Positions 17,377 to 25,309 of a stretch of DNA of 64,000 bases are shown one piece after another. Origin of the DNA: Pseudonocardia sulfidoxydans NBRC 16205 (GTDB lineage: Bacteria; Actinomycetota; Actinomycetes; Mycobacteriales; Pseudonocardiaceae); assembly GCF_007989085.1 (NCBI RefSeq), contig NZ_BJVJ01000021.1, positions 1-64,000 on the forward strand, read 5' to 3'. A program made the position numbers and the translations under genes. The notes under the pieces are model-generated. The model made no database searches. It saw only the letters and a program-made list of their open reading frames with translations, and was not told the origin of the DNA. The stretch's first letter is position 1; each line of letters opens with the position of its first letter.

Positions 17377-18162
17377 GTGCGGAAGGGCCCGGCGGTCCTG
17401 CTGGTCGTCGTCCTGGTGATCGTCGTGGGGATCGGTGTCGTGGTCTGGCAGGCGGTGAACAAGCCGAAGCCCGGCTGCATCGTCTCGGGCGACCGGGAGA
17501 TCACGCTGTCGATCGAGCAGGCGGAGAACGCGGCGACGATCGCGGCCGTCGGCTACGCGGAGGGCCTGCCCGAGCACGCGGTGACGGTCGCGCTCGCGAC
17601 GGCGTTGCAGGAGTCGGGCCTGCGCAACCTGCAGGGCGGCGACCGCGACTCGGCGGGCCTGTTCCAGCAGCGGCCCAGCCAGGGCTGGGGCACGCACGCG
17701 CAGGTCACCGATCCCGTGTACGCGGCGACCGCGTTCTACCGGGTGCTGCACGAGCAGCCCGACTGGCAGGACATCAGCGTCACCGAGGCCGCGCAGGTGG
17801 TGCAGCGGTCGGCGTTTCCCGAGGCGTACGCGCAGTGGGAGCCGCAGGCGCGGTCGATCGCGATGGCGCTGACGGGCCAGTCGCAGGCCGCGCTGCGCTG
17901 CCAGGACGTGCCGCTGCGGGTCCCCGGCGACGACGTCGCGACCGTCGCGGCCCGCGAGCTCGGCACCGCGAAACTGTCGGGACCGCAGCCGCAGCAGCGG
18001 GGCTGGGCGATCGCGTCGTGGCTGGTGGCGCACTCGGCGCGGTTCGGGCTCGACACCGTGACCTACGACGGCCGCACCTGGACCGCGGACTCGGGGGAGT
18101 GGAAGTCGACCGGTACCCCCGACGGCCGGCTGGCCCTGCGCCGCGCGACGAGCACCGAGTAA
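17377..18162 (+). CDS. membrane-anchored SLT/lysozyme-fold protein
   Basis: A 261-residue protein: a short cytosolic Arg/Lys start, one TM helix (about 5-25, Val/Leu-rich), then an extracellular domain with a conserved core ATALQESGLRNL and DSAGLFQQRPSQGWG. The Glu in LQESG and the GLFQQRPSQGWG loop resemble soluble lytic transglycosylase active sites. Actinobacterial relatives are often labelled 'heavy metal transporter', which the sequence does not support. The C-terminal 80 residues form a second small domain. The start is GTG 17377. Peptidoglycan cleavage is inferred from fold motifs. Palindrome copy 3 follows 4 bp after the stop. Confidence 0.75.
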   Translation: MRKGPAVLLVVVLVIVVGIGVVVWQAVNKPKPGCIVSGDREITLSIEQAENAATIAAVGYAEGLPEHAVTVALATALQESGLRNLQGGDRDSAGLFQQRPSQGWGTHAQVTDPVYAATAFYRVLHEQPDWQDISVTEAAQVVQRSAFPEAYAQWEPQARSIAMALTGQSQAALRCQDVPLRVPGDDVATVAARELGTAKLSGPQPQQRGWAIASWLVAHSARFGLDTVTYDGRTWTADSGEWKSTGTPDGRLALRRATSTE

Positions 18163-18166
18163 CCCT

Positions 18167-18206
18167 GTGAGTGGCAATAGTCGCTATAGCGACTATTGCC
18201 ACTCAC
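18167..18206. repeat. Palindromic repeat family 1, copy 3 (40 bp)
   Basis: Perfect 20-bp arms reading GTGAGTGGCAATAGTCGCTA, differing from copy 1 at arm position 10 (G to A) with the matching C to T in the other arm. It lies between two convergent genes. Confidence 0.95.
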
Positions 18207-18300
18207 GAGGTCTCGGTCGGCCACATCCCGACGGTCAGCGCCAACCGGCGCGGGGCGCCGACCCAGGGGCGGAACCCGGGAGGATTCCGGGTGGAGGCGC

Positions 18301-18897
18301 TCAGTGCCGGATCAGCGTCGTCACCCGCACGACCGACGGTCCCGGCGGGGTGGAGCCGAACCCGAACCGCACCGGCGGGTCGACGGGGGCGAGCGCGCCC
18401 TGGCCGGCGCCGTCCCAGCGGACGTCGCCGCTGCTCACCCGGTGTATGTCGCGGGCACAGTAGAACTCGTCGCGGCCGTTGCCGGCGCTGCCGCGGGTCC
18501 GGACCGCGGGCAGCACGCGGCGGGCGACGACGTCGATCGCCGAGACCCAGGGGATCGACGTCGCGACCCGGCCGGGGACGGCGGCGAGCAGCAGACCGAG
18601 CGGGGGGCGGCCCCCGGTGCGGAAGGTCGCCTCCAGCGGGCCCGCGCGCACGGTCCAGCGCGGCCCGTCGACGGCGGCGAACACCGGCAGGATCCGCACC
18701 TCGTCGAACGTGTACGTGGCGGAGACGAACTCGGCGACCGCGGGTGTGGGCGCGAGCAGCAGGCGGTGGCCGTCGGGGCGTTCGGCCATGACGTCGGTGA
18801 AGGTGCCCAGCGGGGAGCGTTCCCAGCGGCCCACCACGACGCGCAGTCCCGCGGCGGTGCCGAGACCGGCGATGTGGCCGTCGAACCGGTCGATCAC
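18301..18897 (-). CDS. conserved actinobacterial protein of unknown function
   Basis: A 198-residue protein with no catalytic motif I recognise. Notable segments are DVMAERPDGHRLLLAP, YTFDEVRILPV, RTRGSAGNGRDEFYCARDIH and the C-terminal DPPVRFGFGSTPPGPSVV. No signal peptide or TM helix is seen. GTG 18897 overlaps the stop of the upstream TetR gene (GTGA), so it is coupled to that regulator and is likely part of its regulon. There are 94 bp between its stop and palindrome copy 3. Confidence 0.7.
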   Translation of the reverse strand: MIDRFDGHIAGLGTAAGLRVVVGRWERSPLGTFTDVMAERPDGHRLLLAPTPAVAEFVSATYTFDEVRILPVFAAVDGPRWTVRAGPLEATFRTGGRPPLGLLLAAVPGRVATSIPWVSAIDVVARRVLPAVRTRGSAGNGRDEFYCARDIHRVSSGDVRWDGAGQGALAPVDPPVRFGFGSTPPGPSVVRVTTLIRH

Positions 18898-19673
18898 GTG
18901 TCTCCGTCCGTCAGGCGTTCGACGCCGTCGAGCAGCAGTCCCAGTCCGAATTCCCAGGCCTCGTCGGAGTACTCCTCGTCGAAGCCGCCCTGCTCCCAGA
19001 TGCGCGTCATCGTCGGGAAGCGTTCCGGGGAGTAGTAGGTGCCCCAGAAGCCGGCCCGGGACTCCCAGTAGTCGTCGTAGCCGACGCCGGTGCGGGCGGA
19101 GACACTGGTGTCGGTGACGGCGGAGCGGGCGGCGCCGAACACGTGGGACTCGACGAGCCCGGCGACCCGGCTGACGGTCCCCGCGGGCAGCCCGGTGAGG
19201 GCGACGGCGCGGTAGAGGTCTTCCTGGGCGTCGAGGACGTGCGGGCCCAGCGGCATCCGCCACAGGTTGGAGCGAATCAGCCACGGGTGGGCCTGGTACA
19301 TCCGCCAGGCCTCGCGGGCGTGGTACTCGACCTGCGCGCGCCACGGGAGGTCGGGGTCGGGCATGGCCCGGCCGGCCCAGGCGCGGTCGATCATCAGCTC
19401 GAACAGTTCGTCCTTGCCGGGGACGTAGGTGTAGAGGCTCATCGCGCCGACGCCGAGGTGTTGGGCGACCTTGCGCATCGACAGCTCGTCGACGCCCTGG
19501 GTCGCGGCGACCTCGATCGCGCCCGTCACGACCTGGTCGAGCGTGAGCTTCTGCCGTGGGCCGCGCGTGGGTGGCGGGGGTGGGTCCCACAGCAGCCGGA
19601 TCATGGCGCGGCCCTCGGCCGTGCCCCACTCGGCGCCCGGCTCGCCGCCTGGTCCGCCGCCTGGTTCGTCCAT
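18894..19673 (-). CDS. TetR-family regulator with TetR_C_1-type ligand domain
   Basis: A 259-residue regulator. After a Gly/Pro-rich N-terminal extension of about 40 residues comes the HTH: GVDELSMRKVAQHLGVG and AMSLYTYVPGKDELFELM. The C-terminal domain (DLPWRAQVEYHAREAWRMY and following) is of the tetracycline-repressor type common next to antibiotic efflux genes. It is divergent from the DrrAB-like exporter with an inverted-repeat operator between them, so it very likely represses that exporter and itself. Confidence 0.88.
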   Translation of the reverse strand: MDEPGGGPGGEPGAEWGTAEGRAMIRLLWDPPPPPTRGPRQKLTLDQVVTGAIEVAATQGVDELSMRKVAQHLGVGAMSLYTYVPGKDELFELMIDRAWAGRAMPDPDLPWRAQVEYHAREAWRMYQAHPWLIRSNLWRMPLGPHVLDAQEDLYRAVALTGLPAGTVSRVAGLVESHVFGAARSAVTDTSVSARTGVGYDDYWESRAGFWGTYYSPERFPTMTRIWEQGGFDEEYSDEAWEFGLGLLLDGVERLTDGDT

Positions 19674-19700
19674 TTCGCCGCCTTCCTGGCGAGACTCTCT

Positions 19701-19745
19701 CCGTACGGTGTACTGTATCGCTCGCCAACGTGGTACGCCGTACGG
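19701..19745. promoter_or_regulatory. Inverted-repeat operator between tetR and drrA-like genes
   Basis: Half-sites CCGTACGGTGTAC (19701-19713) and GTACGCCGTACGG (19733-19745) are inverted repeats with one mismatch, 19 bp apart. They fill most of the 86-bp divergent region, as expected for a TetR operator controlling both directions. Confidence 0.65.
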
Positions 19746-19759
19746 AATTCGGAGGACGG

Positions 19760-20719
19760 ATGATCCACACCGAGTCGCTCGCCAGGACCTTCACGGTGGG
19801 CAAGGAAAGGATCGAGGCGGTGCGCGGCATCGACCTCGACGTGGCCGAGGGTGAGCTGGTCGCCTTCCTCGGCCCCAACGGCGCCGGCAAGTCGACGACG
19901 CTGCGGATGCTCACCAGCCTGCTGCCGCCCACCTCCGGCTCCGCGAGCGTCGCGGGTATCGACGTCCTGGCCCGGCCGGCCGAGGTCCGCAGGCGCATCG
20001 GCTACATCGGCCAGAAGGACGGCGCCGGCCACAACTACCGGGTCTGGGACGAGCTGCTCATGCAGGGCCGCTTCTACGGCATGAGCAAGGCCGACGCCGC
20101 CGAGAGCGGGGAGGAGCTGTTGCGCACGCTCGACCTCGACGCGTTGCGCATGCGCAAGGTCAGCTCCCTGTCGGGCGGACAGAAGCGCCGGCTCGACATC
20201 GCGCTCGGCCTCATCCACGCCCCCGGCCTGCTGTTCCTCGACGAGCCGTCCACCGGGATGGACCCGCAGAACCGGGCCAACCTGTGGGAGCACATCATGC
20301 GGATCCGCGAGCAGCGCGTCACCACGATCGTGCTCACCACCCACTACCTCGACGAGGCCGACGCGATGGCCGAACGGGTCGTGATCATCGACCACGGCAC
20401 GATCATCGCCGACGACACCGCCGAGACCCTCAAGGCCAAGCAGGCCGGCGACAGGCTGACCGTCGTCGTCCGCCCCGCCGACGCCGCGGCCGCGCGCACC
20501 CTGCTCGGCACCGAGGGCAGCGAGCTGTCCGAGCGCCCGGACGACGACGGCACCGCCCTGTCGATCCGCGTCGACGCCGCCTCCCACGCCATGCCCGGCG
20601 TCCTCGCCCGGTTGCGCGACGCGGGTGTCGACGTCGTCGCCGCGGCCGCCCGCCGCCCCACCCTCGACGACGTGTTCCTCAACCTGACCGGTCGCTCGTT
20701 GCGCGAAGGAGAGTCCTGA
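19760..20719 (+). CDS. DrrA-type ABC exporter ATPase
   Basis: A 319-residue soluble ATPase of the daunorubicin-resistance (DrrA) class. Walker A is GPNGAGKSTT (about 37), Q-loop region YIGQKDGAGHNYR, signature LSGGQKRR, Walker B LLFLDEPSTGMD and the switch His in LTTHYLDEADAM. A 90-residue C-terminal extension typical of DrrA follows. ATG 19760 has GGAGG 6 nt upstream. The stop overlaps the permease start (TGATG). It energises export of a hydrophobic compound, probably a drug-like molecule or lipid. Confidence 0.93.
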   Translation: MIHTESLARTFTVGKERIEAVRGIDLDVAEGELVAFLGPNGAGKSTTLRMLTSLLPPTSGSASVAGIDVLARPAEVRRRIGYIGQKDGAGHNYRVWDELLMQGRFYGMSKADAAESGEELLRTLDLDALRMRKVSSLSGGQKRRLDIALGLIHAPGLLFLDEPSTGMDPQNRANLWEHIMRIREQRVTTIVLTTHYLDEADAMAERVVIIDHGTIIADDTAETLKAKQAGDRLTVVVRPADAAAARTLLGTEGSELSERPDDDGTALSIRVDAASHAMPGVLARLRDAGVDVVAAAARRPTLDDVFLNLTGRSLREGES

Positions 20720-21516
20720 TGGCGGTCCTGACCCTTCCGGCACCGGCGCGGACCAACGTGGTCACCGACGTCGGCCACGTGTGGTGGCGCGAGACGCTGA
20801 CCATCCTGCGCGACCCGTTCTCGCTGATCTTCTCGCTGCTCCAGCCCCTGGTCTTCCTGGGACTGTTCGGGCCCCTGCTCTCGGGTCTCGCGGGCAACGG
20901 CGAGCTGTTCGGCGGGTCGTCGCTGCAGTGGTTCCTGCCCGGTGTCGTCGTGATGATCACGATGTTCGGGACGTCGATGACCGGGTCGACGCTGCAGTTC
21001 GAGATCATGACCGGCGCGTTCGAACGCATCCTGGCGACGCCGCTGTCGCGGTCGGCGCTGATGATCGGGCGGGCGCTCAAGGAGCTCACCCCGCTGGTGG
21101 TGCAGGCGGCGATCATCACGCTCGTCGCGATCCCGTTCGGGTTCGTGCTGTACCCGCTGCACGTGCTGGTGGGGCTGCTGATCCTGGGGGTCTTCGGCGT
21201 CGGGGTCGGGGCGCTGTCCTACGCGCTGGCGATCGCGGCCCGCAAGAGCGAGTGGATCTTCTGGGCGGTGCAGCAGGCGTTGCTGTTCCCGCTGCTGATC
21301 CTGTCCGGGATGATGCTGCCGCTCGAGACGGGTCCGGGCTGGATGCAGGTGGTGTCGAAGTTCAACCCGCTCACCTACATCGTCGACGCGGAGCGGGTCC
21401 TGTTCGCCGGTTCGTTCGGCGACGTGACGATCCTCCGGGGCCTGGTCGCGGCGCTGGTCACCGCGGCGATCGGCCTGTGGGTCGGCATCCGGTCGATCCG
21501 CCGCGCCACCCTGTGA
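20719..21516 (+). CDS. DrrB-type ABC-2 permease
   Basis: A 265-residue ABC-2 type membrane subunit with six hydrophobic segments (about 40-60, 75-95, 125-150, 155-180, 190-210, 240-260). Motifs FEIMTGAFERILATPLSRSA and the FNPLTYIVDAER segment are typical of the DrrB family. It starts inside the stop of the ATPase gene, so the pair is coupled. Its TGA is contributed by palindrome copy 4. Confidence 0.92.
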   Translation: MAVLTLPAPARTNVVTDVGHVWWRETLTILRDPFSLIFSLLQPLVFLGLFGPLLSGLAGNGELFGGSSLQWFLPGVVVMITMFGTSMTGSTLQFEIMTGAFERILATPLSRSALMIGRALKELTPLVVQAAIITLVAIPFGFVLYPLHVLVGLLILGVFGVGVGALSYALAIAARKSEWIFWAVQQALLFPLLILSGMMLPLETGPGWMQVVSKFNPLTYIVDAERVLFAGSFGDVTILRGLVAALVTAAIGLWVGIRSIRRATL

Positions 21517-21552
21517 GTGGCGATGGTCGCTATAGCGACCATCGCCACTCAC
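21513..21552. repeat. Palindromic repeat family 1, copy 4 (40 bp)
   Basis: Perfect 20-bp arms reading GTGAGTGGCGATGGTCGCTA, differing from copy 1 at arm position 13 with the matching change opposite. It carries the permease stop codon and separates it from the convergent nucleoside phosphorylase gene. Confidence 0.95.
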
Positions 21553-21558
21553 GACCGC

Positions 21559-22341
21559 TCACAGCGCCAGCGCCGCCCGTGCTGCGACGGACGTGAGACC
21601 GGATCGGGCGGCGCGGGCGGTCGTCCAGCCGCGCGCGTCCCACTCCGGTCCGGCCAGCGAATCGGCGGCCAGCAGCAGCTGGGCGAGGCGGATACCGCGG
21701 AACCGCGCGACCGCGATGAACGCCGACGCCTCCATGTCGACGGTCACGCATCCCTCCTCGCGGCGCCGCGCCACCCGGGCGCGGGTCTCGCGGTAGACGG
21801 CGTCGGTGGTCCAGGTCCGGCCGGTGACGTGCGGCAACCCCGCGGCGTCGAGCGTCCGCCGCAGGACCTCGGCGCCCTGCGGGTCGGCGTCGACGACCCG
21901 GCCCGGACGCAGGTAGTGCGCCGACGTGCCCTCGTCGCGCAGCGCGCTGCCGACGACGACCGCGTGCCCCATCACCAGGTCCGGCACGAGCACCCCCGCC
22001 CCGCCGACGGCGACGACCTGCGTCACGCCCATCGCGATCAGCTCCTCCAGGGTCATCGCCGCGAGCGGAGCGCCGATCCCGGGGTGGACGATCGCGAGCG
22101 GCCGGCCGTCGACCTCGATCTCCCACACCACGGACTCGCGTTCCGACGACAGCCGTGCGAGCCGCCGGGCCCCGGCCTCGACGAACGCGGCCACGACCTC
22201 GGGGAAGAAGCACAACACCGCGGCCTCGGGCAGCCGTGCGCGGCGGGCGTGCAGCGCCGGGTCGAGGACGCCGGGATCGGCGAGGTCGTCCTCGTGCAGG
22301 GGTTCCACGGAATCGTGCAGGGGGTCCACGGGGTCGATCAT
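21559..22341 (-). CDS. nucleoside phosphorylase (PNP/UDP family)
   Basis: A 260-residue enzyme of the purine nucleoside/uridine phosphorylase fold, which splits nucleosides with phosphate. The VHPGIGAPLAAMTLEELIAMG block binds phosphate, AVGGAGVL follows, and VTVDMEASAFIAVARFRG is the nucleoside-binding motif with its Met-Glu pair. C-terminal AADSLAG supplies the Asp that contacts the base. ATG 22341 gives MIDPVDPLH. It is divergent from the VOC gene with a parS-like palindrome between. Base specificity is not predictable. Confidence 0.85.
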   Translation of the reverse strand: MIDPVDPLHDSVEPLHEDDLADPGVLDPALHARRARLPEAAVLCFFPEVVAAFVEAGARRLARLSSERESVVWEIEVDGRPLAIVHPGIGAPLAAMTLEELIAMGVTQVVAVGGAGVLVPDLVMGHAVVVGSALRDEGTSAHYLRPGRVVDADPQGAEVLRRTLDAAGLPHVTGRTWTTDAVYRETRARVARRREEGCVTVDMEASAFIAVARFRGIRLAQLLLAADSLAGPEWDARGWTTARAARSGLTSVAARAALAL

Positions 22342-22361
22342 GCACACAGTCACTCGAACGT

Positions 22362-22375
22362 GTTCCACGTGGAAC
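22362..22375. promoter_or_regulatory. parS-like palindrome (candidate ParB site)
   Basis: GTTCCACGTGGAAC is a perfect 14-bp palindrome. In context TGTTCCACGTGGAACC differs at three of 16 positions from the common bacterial parS TGTTTCACGTGAAACA, and the central CACGTG with flanking TTC/GAA is kept. It is intergenic, and the gene neighbourhood suggests the origin-proximal part of the chromosome. Confidence 0.45.
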
Positions 22376-22437
22376 CACCGCGGTCGTACGGTGGGTGCCC
22401 CGGGTGCCGCCCGGGACGTCGAGGCAAGGAGCCGACC

Positions 22438-22953
22438 GTGCCACAGCCCACCGGAGCCGAACTGGACGCCGTCCGCGAGCGGCGGAAGAAGCTGCGCGAC
22501 ACGTACCTGCGGCCCGCGGCCGACCGGCCGCCGACGACCGTCCGCGGCGTCCACCACCTCGCGCTCGTCTGCAGCGACGTCGAACAGACCATCCGGTTCT
22601 ACCAGGACACCCTGGGGTTCCCGCTGGTCGAGCTCGTGGAGAACCGCGACTACGCCGGCTCCGGCCACTTCTTCTTCGACATCGGGAACGGCAACCTGCT
22701 GGGGTTCTTCGACTTCCCGGGCCACGACCACCGCGACTGGGAGGAGACGATCGGCGCCGTCCAGCACCTGGCGCTCTCCACGTCGCCGGAGGAGTTCGAC
22801 GCGGCCAGGGCCCGGCTCGACGCCGAGGGCATCGACTACCTCGGTCCCGACCGCGGCGTCGACAACAGCCTCTACATCCGCGACCCCAACGGCGTCGGTA
22901 TCGAGTTCTACCGCGAAGAGCTCGGCAAGTTCGAGGGCGAGCCTCTGTTGTAG
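22438..22953 (+). CDS. VOC-superfamily dioxygenase/glyoxalase-like protein
   Basis: A 171-residue protein. A charged N-terminal helix (residues 5-30) precedes two VOC modules: GVHHLALVCSDVEQTIRFYQ with GHFFFDIGNGN, then VQHLALSTSPEEFDAARARL with SLYIRDPNGVGIEFYRE. His in HHLAL and HLAL and Glu in IEFYRE match the metal ligands of this superfamily. GTG 22438 follows AAGGAG. The substrate is unknown. Confidence 0.85.
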   Translation: MPQPTGAELDAVRERRKKLRDTYLRPAADRPPTTVRGVHHLALVCSDVEQTIRFYQDTLGFPLVELVENRDYAGSGHFFFDIGNGNLLGFFDFPGHDHRDWEETIGAVQHLALSTSPEEFDAARARLDAEGIDYLGPDRGVDNSLYIRDPNGVGIEFYREELGKFEGEPLL

Positions 22954-23057
22954 ACGCGGGGGGCTGCCCCTACCGACCTCTTCGCCCGGCCCGTGGCACT
23001 CTGGTCCGAGGTCTGCAGGGCCGTACGGAGCACGCGTCGACGGGGTGAGAGCACAGC

Positions 23058-24269
23058 ATGGACGGTGGGTACCAGGGGCCGACGCGTCCTGTCGGCCGGG
23101 GCGGCCCACCCCCGCCGCAGCAGCAACGTCGTGGTCCCGCCCAGGGGCCCGGCTGGGGCCAACCCCAGCGGCCCCGGCAGAACGTGCCGCCGCGCCCGCC
23201 GCAGGGAGGTCGTCGACCACCGCCCGCACGCACCTCGGTACTCCCGACGACGCCCGCGGGCGACCGGCCGCCGGTCCGGTTCGACCCGCCGGGCGGCGGT
23301 CCGCCCCGGCGGAGCCCACGTCCGCGCCGCAGGGGCAGCTGGCGGCGTCGGATCCTGGCCTTCGTCGCCGTCCTGCTCCTGCTGGTCATCGGCTTCGCGG
23401 TCTACCTCGACGTCAACCTCCAGCGTGTCGACGCCCTGCCCGCCGACAGCGCCACGACGTCCGACGGCACCAACTGGCTGATCGTCGGCTCCGACAGCCG
23501 CGCAGGCCTCACCGACGAACAGCAGCAGGAGCTGGCGACGGGCGGTGACGTCGGCCAGCGCACCGACACGATCATGCTGCTGCACAGCGGCAGCTCGGGC
23601 CCCGTGCTCGTGAGCATCCCGCGCGACTCCTACGTGCCCATCCAGGGCCACGGCAGCGGCAAGATCAACGCCTCGTACGCGATCGGCGGCCCACAGCTGC
23701 TGATCGAGACCGTCGAGGCCGCCACCGGCCTGCACATCGACCACTACGCCGAGATCGGCTTCGGCGGGTTCGTCGGCGCCGTCGACGCGGTGGGTGGCGT
23801 CGACATGTGCATCCCGCAGGCCATCAAGGACCCGAAGGCGGGCCTCGACATCAAGGCCGGCTGCCAGGAGCTCGACGGCGGCACCGCGCTCGGCTACGTC
23901 CGCACCCGCGCCACGGCCGGGTCGGACTTCGACCGCGTCGCCCGCCAGCGCGCGTTCCTGTCCGCGCTGATCAGCAAGGCCACCAGCCCGGCGACGCTGC
24001 TCAACCCGTTCCGCATCGTGCCGCTCGGCACCGCCATGACCGGGACGATCACCGTCGACAGTTCCGACCACATCTGGAACCTGGCGAGCCTGGGCCTGTC
24101 GATGCGCGGGGTGTCGGGTGGCGACGGCGTCGCCACCACCGTGCCGGTCGGGGGCACGCCGACGATCGGCGGCGAGTCCGTCGTCCGCTGGGACAGGACG
24201 CGGGCGCAGGCACTCTTCGGCGCGCTGGCCAAGGACGAGGCACCGCCCAAGAACGCCCTCGGGCCCTGA
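23058..24269 (+). CDS. LytR-CpsA-Psr (LCP) family cell-wall ligase
   Basis: A 403-residue membrane protein. The first 95 residues are cytosolic, rich in Pro, Arg, Gly and Gln and probably disordered. One TM helix (about 98-118) follows. The extracellular LCP domain has NWLIVGSDSRAG, RTDTIMLLH, VSIPRDSYV, GKINASYAIGGP and the conserved YVRTRATAGSDFDRVARQ. These proteins transfer lipid-linked glycopolymers onto peptidoglycan; in mycolata-type relatives they join arabinogalactan. The stop is only 4 bp from the convergent Ku stop. Confidence 0.92.
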   Translation: MDGGYQGPTRPVGRGGPPPPQQQRRGPAQGPGWGQPQRPRQNVPPRPPQGGRRPPPARTSVLPTTPAGDRPPVRFDPPGGGPPRRSPRPRRRGSWRRRILAFVAVLLLLVIGFAVYLDVNLQRVDALPADSATTSDGTNWLIVGSDSRAGLTDEQQQELATGGDVGQRTDTIMLLHSGSSGPVLVSIPRDSYVPIQGHGSGKINASYAIGGPQLLIETVEAATGLHIDHYAEIGFGGFVGAVDAVGGVDMCIPQAIKDPKAGLDIKAGCQELDGGTALGYVRTRATAGSDFDRVARQRAFLSALISKATSPATLLNPFRIVPLGTAMTGTITVDSSDHIWNLASLGLSMRGVSGGDGVATTVPVGGTPTIGGESVVRWDRTRAQALFGALAKDEAPPKNALGP

Positions 24270-24273
24270 TCCG

Positions 24274-25212
24274 TCAGGCGGGCTTTCGGGTCCGCCTGCG
24301 TGGGGCCGCGGCCTCCTCGGGCGAGTCGTCCTTCGCGGCGTCCTTCTTCGTGGTGCGACGGCGGGTCTTCGGCTTCTCGGCCTTCTCCTCGGCAGGCTTC
24401 TCCGGCGCCTTCTCGGCCGCCGTGCCCGAGGACCCGCGCGCCGCCTCGACGCTGCGCTGCAACGCCGTCAGCAGGTCGGTCATGCTGTCGCCGTCGTCGG
24501 ACGGCTTCTCCGGCGCCGGGGCCGGGCGGCTGTCGCCGCTGGTGCGCTTGCGCTCGATCATGTCGGCGACGGCGTCGCGGTACTCGTCGTGGAAGTCCGA
24601 CGGGTCGAAGTCGGCCCCCAGGCTCTCCACCAGCGACGCCGCCATCTGCAGCTCCTGCGGACGCAGCTCGACGTCGAGGTCGAGGATGTCGAACTCGGGC
24701 TCGCGGACCTCGTCGGGCCACAGCATCGTCTGCAGCACGATCGCCTTGCCGCGGACACGCAGCAGCGCGATGCTCTCCCGCTGCCGCAACGCCACCTTGA
24801 CCACGGCCATCCGGTCGGTGTCGGTCAGCGCCTCCCGGAGCAGGGCGTAGGGCTTGGCGGCCTTCGTCTCCGGCTCGAGGTAGTAGCTCTTGTCGAACAG
24901 CAGCGGGTCGATCTGGTCGGACGGCACGAACTCGATGACGTCGATCTCGTGGCCCGTCGCGACCGGCAACGAGTCGAGGTCGCCCTCGTCGAGCGTGATG
25001 AGCTCGCCGTCCTCGGTCTCGTAGCCCTTGACGATGTCGGCGTACTCGACCTCCTCGCCGTCGATCGAACACGTCCGCTTGTAGCGGATCCGGCCACCGT
25101 CCGTGGCGTGCACCTGATGGAACCGGATGTCGTGGTTGGTCGTCGCGGAGTACAGCTTGACGGGCACGCTGACCAGCCCGAACGAGACCGCACCGCTCCA
25201 CATCGCTCGCAT
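24274..25212 (-). CDS. ku: Ku DNA-end-binding protein
   Basis: A 312-residue bacterial Ku. The core fold starts MRAMWSGAVSFGLVSVPVKLYSAT, shown here as MWSGAVSFGLVSVPVKLY, and continues with RYKRTCSIDGEEV, YADIVKGYE and LRPQELQMAASLVESL. After about residue 230 comes a long Lys/Arg/Ala/Pro tail ending RRRTRKPA, as in actinobacterial Ku proteins with DNA-binding basic tails. It binds double-strand ends and recruits LigD in non-homologous end joining. It is divergent from the ligase-domain gene (97 bp between starts). ATG 25212 fits the family N-terminus. Confidence 0.96.
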   Translation of the reverse strand: MRAMWSGAVSFGLVSVPVKLYSATTNHDIRFHQVHATDGGRIRYKRTCSIDGEEVEYADIVKGYETEDGELITLDEGDLDSLPVATGHEIDVIEFVPSDQIDPLLFDKSYYLEPETKAAKPYALLREALTDTDRMAVVKVALRQRESIALLRVRGKAIVLQTMLWPDEVREPEFDILDLDVELRPQELQMAASLVESLGADFDPSDFHDEYRDAVADMIERKRTSGDSRPAPAPEKPSDDGDSMTDLLTALQRSVEAARGSSGTAAEKAPEKPAEEKAEKPKTRRRTTKKDAAKDDSPEEAAAPRRRTRKPA

Positions 25213-25309
25213 GGTGCTCTTGTACCCAGCCTTCCCCGTCTGCCGTCCGGTTCGCGCCGACCCGCCCCGTACGGCGCAGCGTGACGACTTCTGGTGACAG
25301 CATGGCGGC

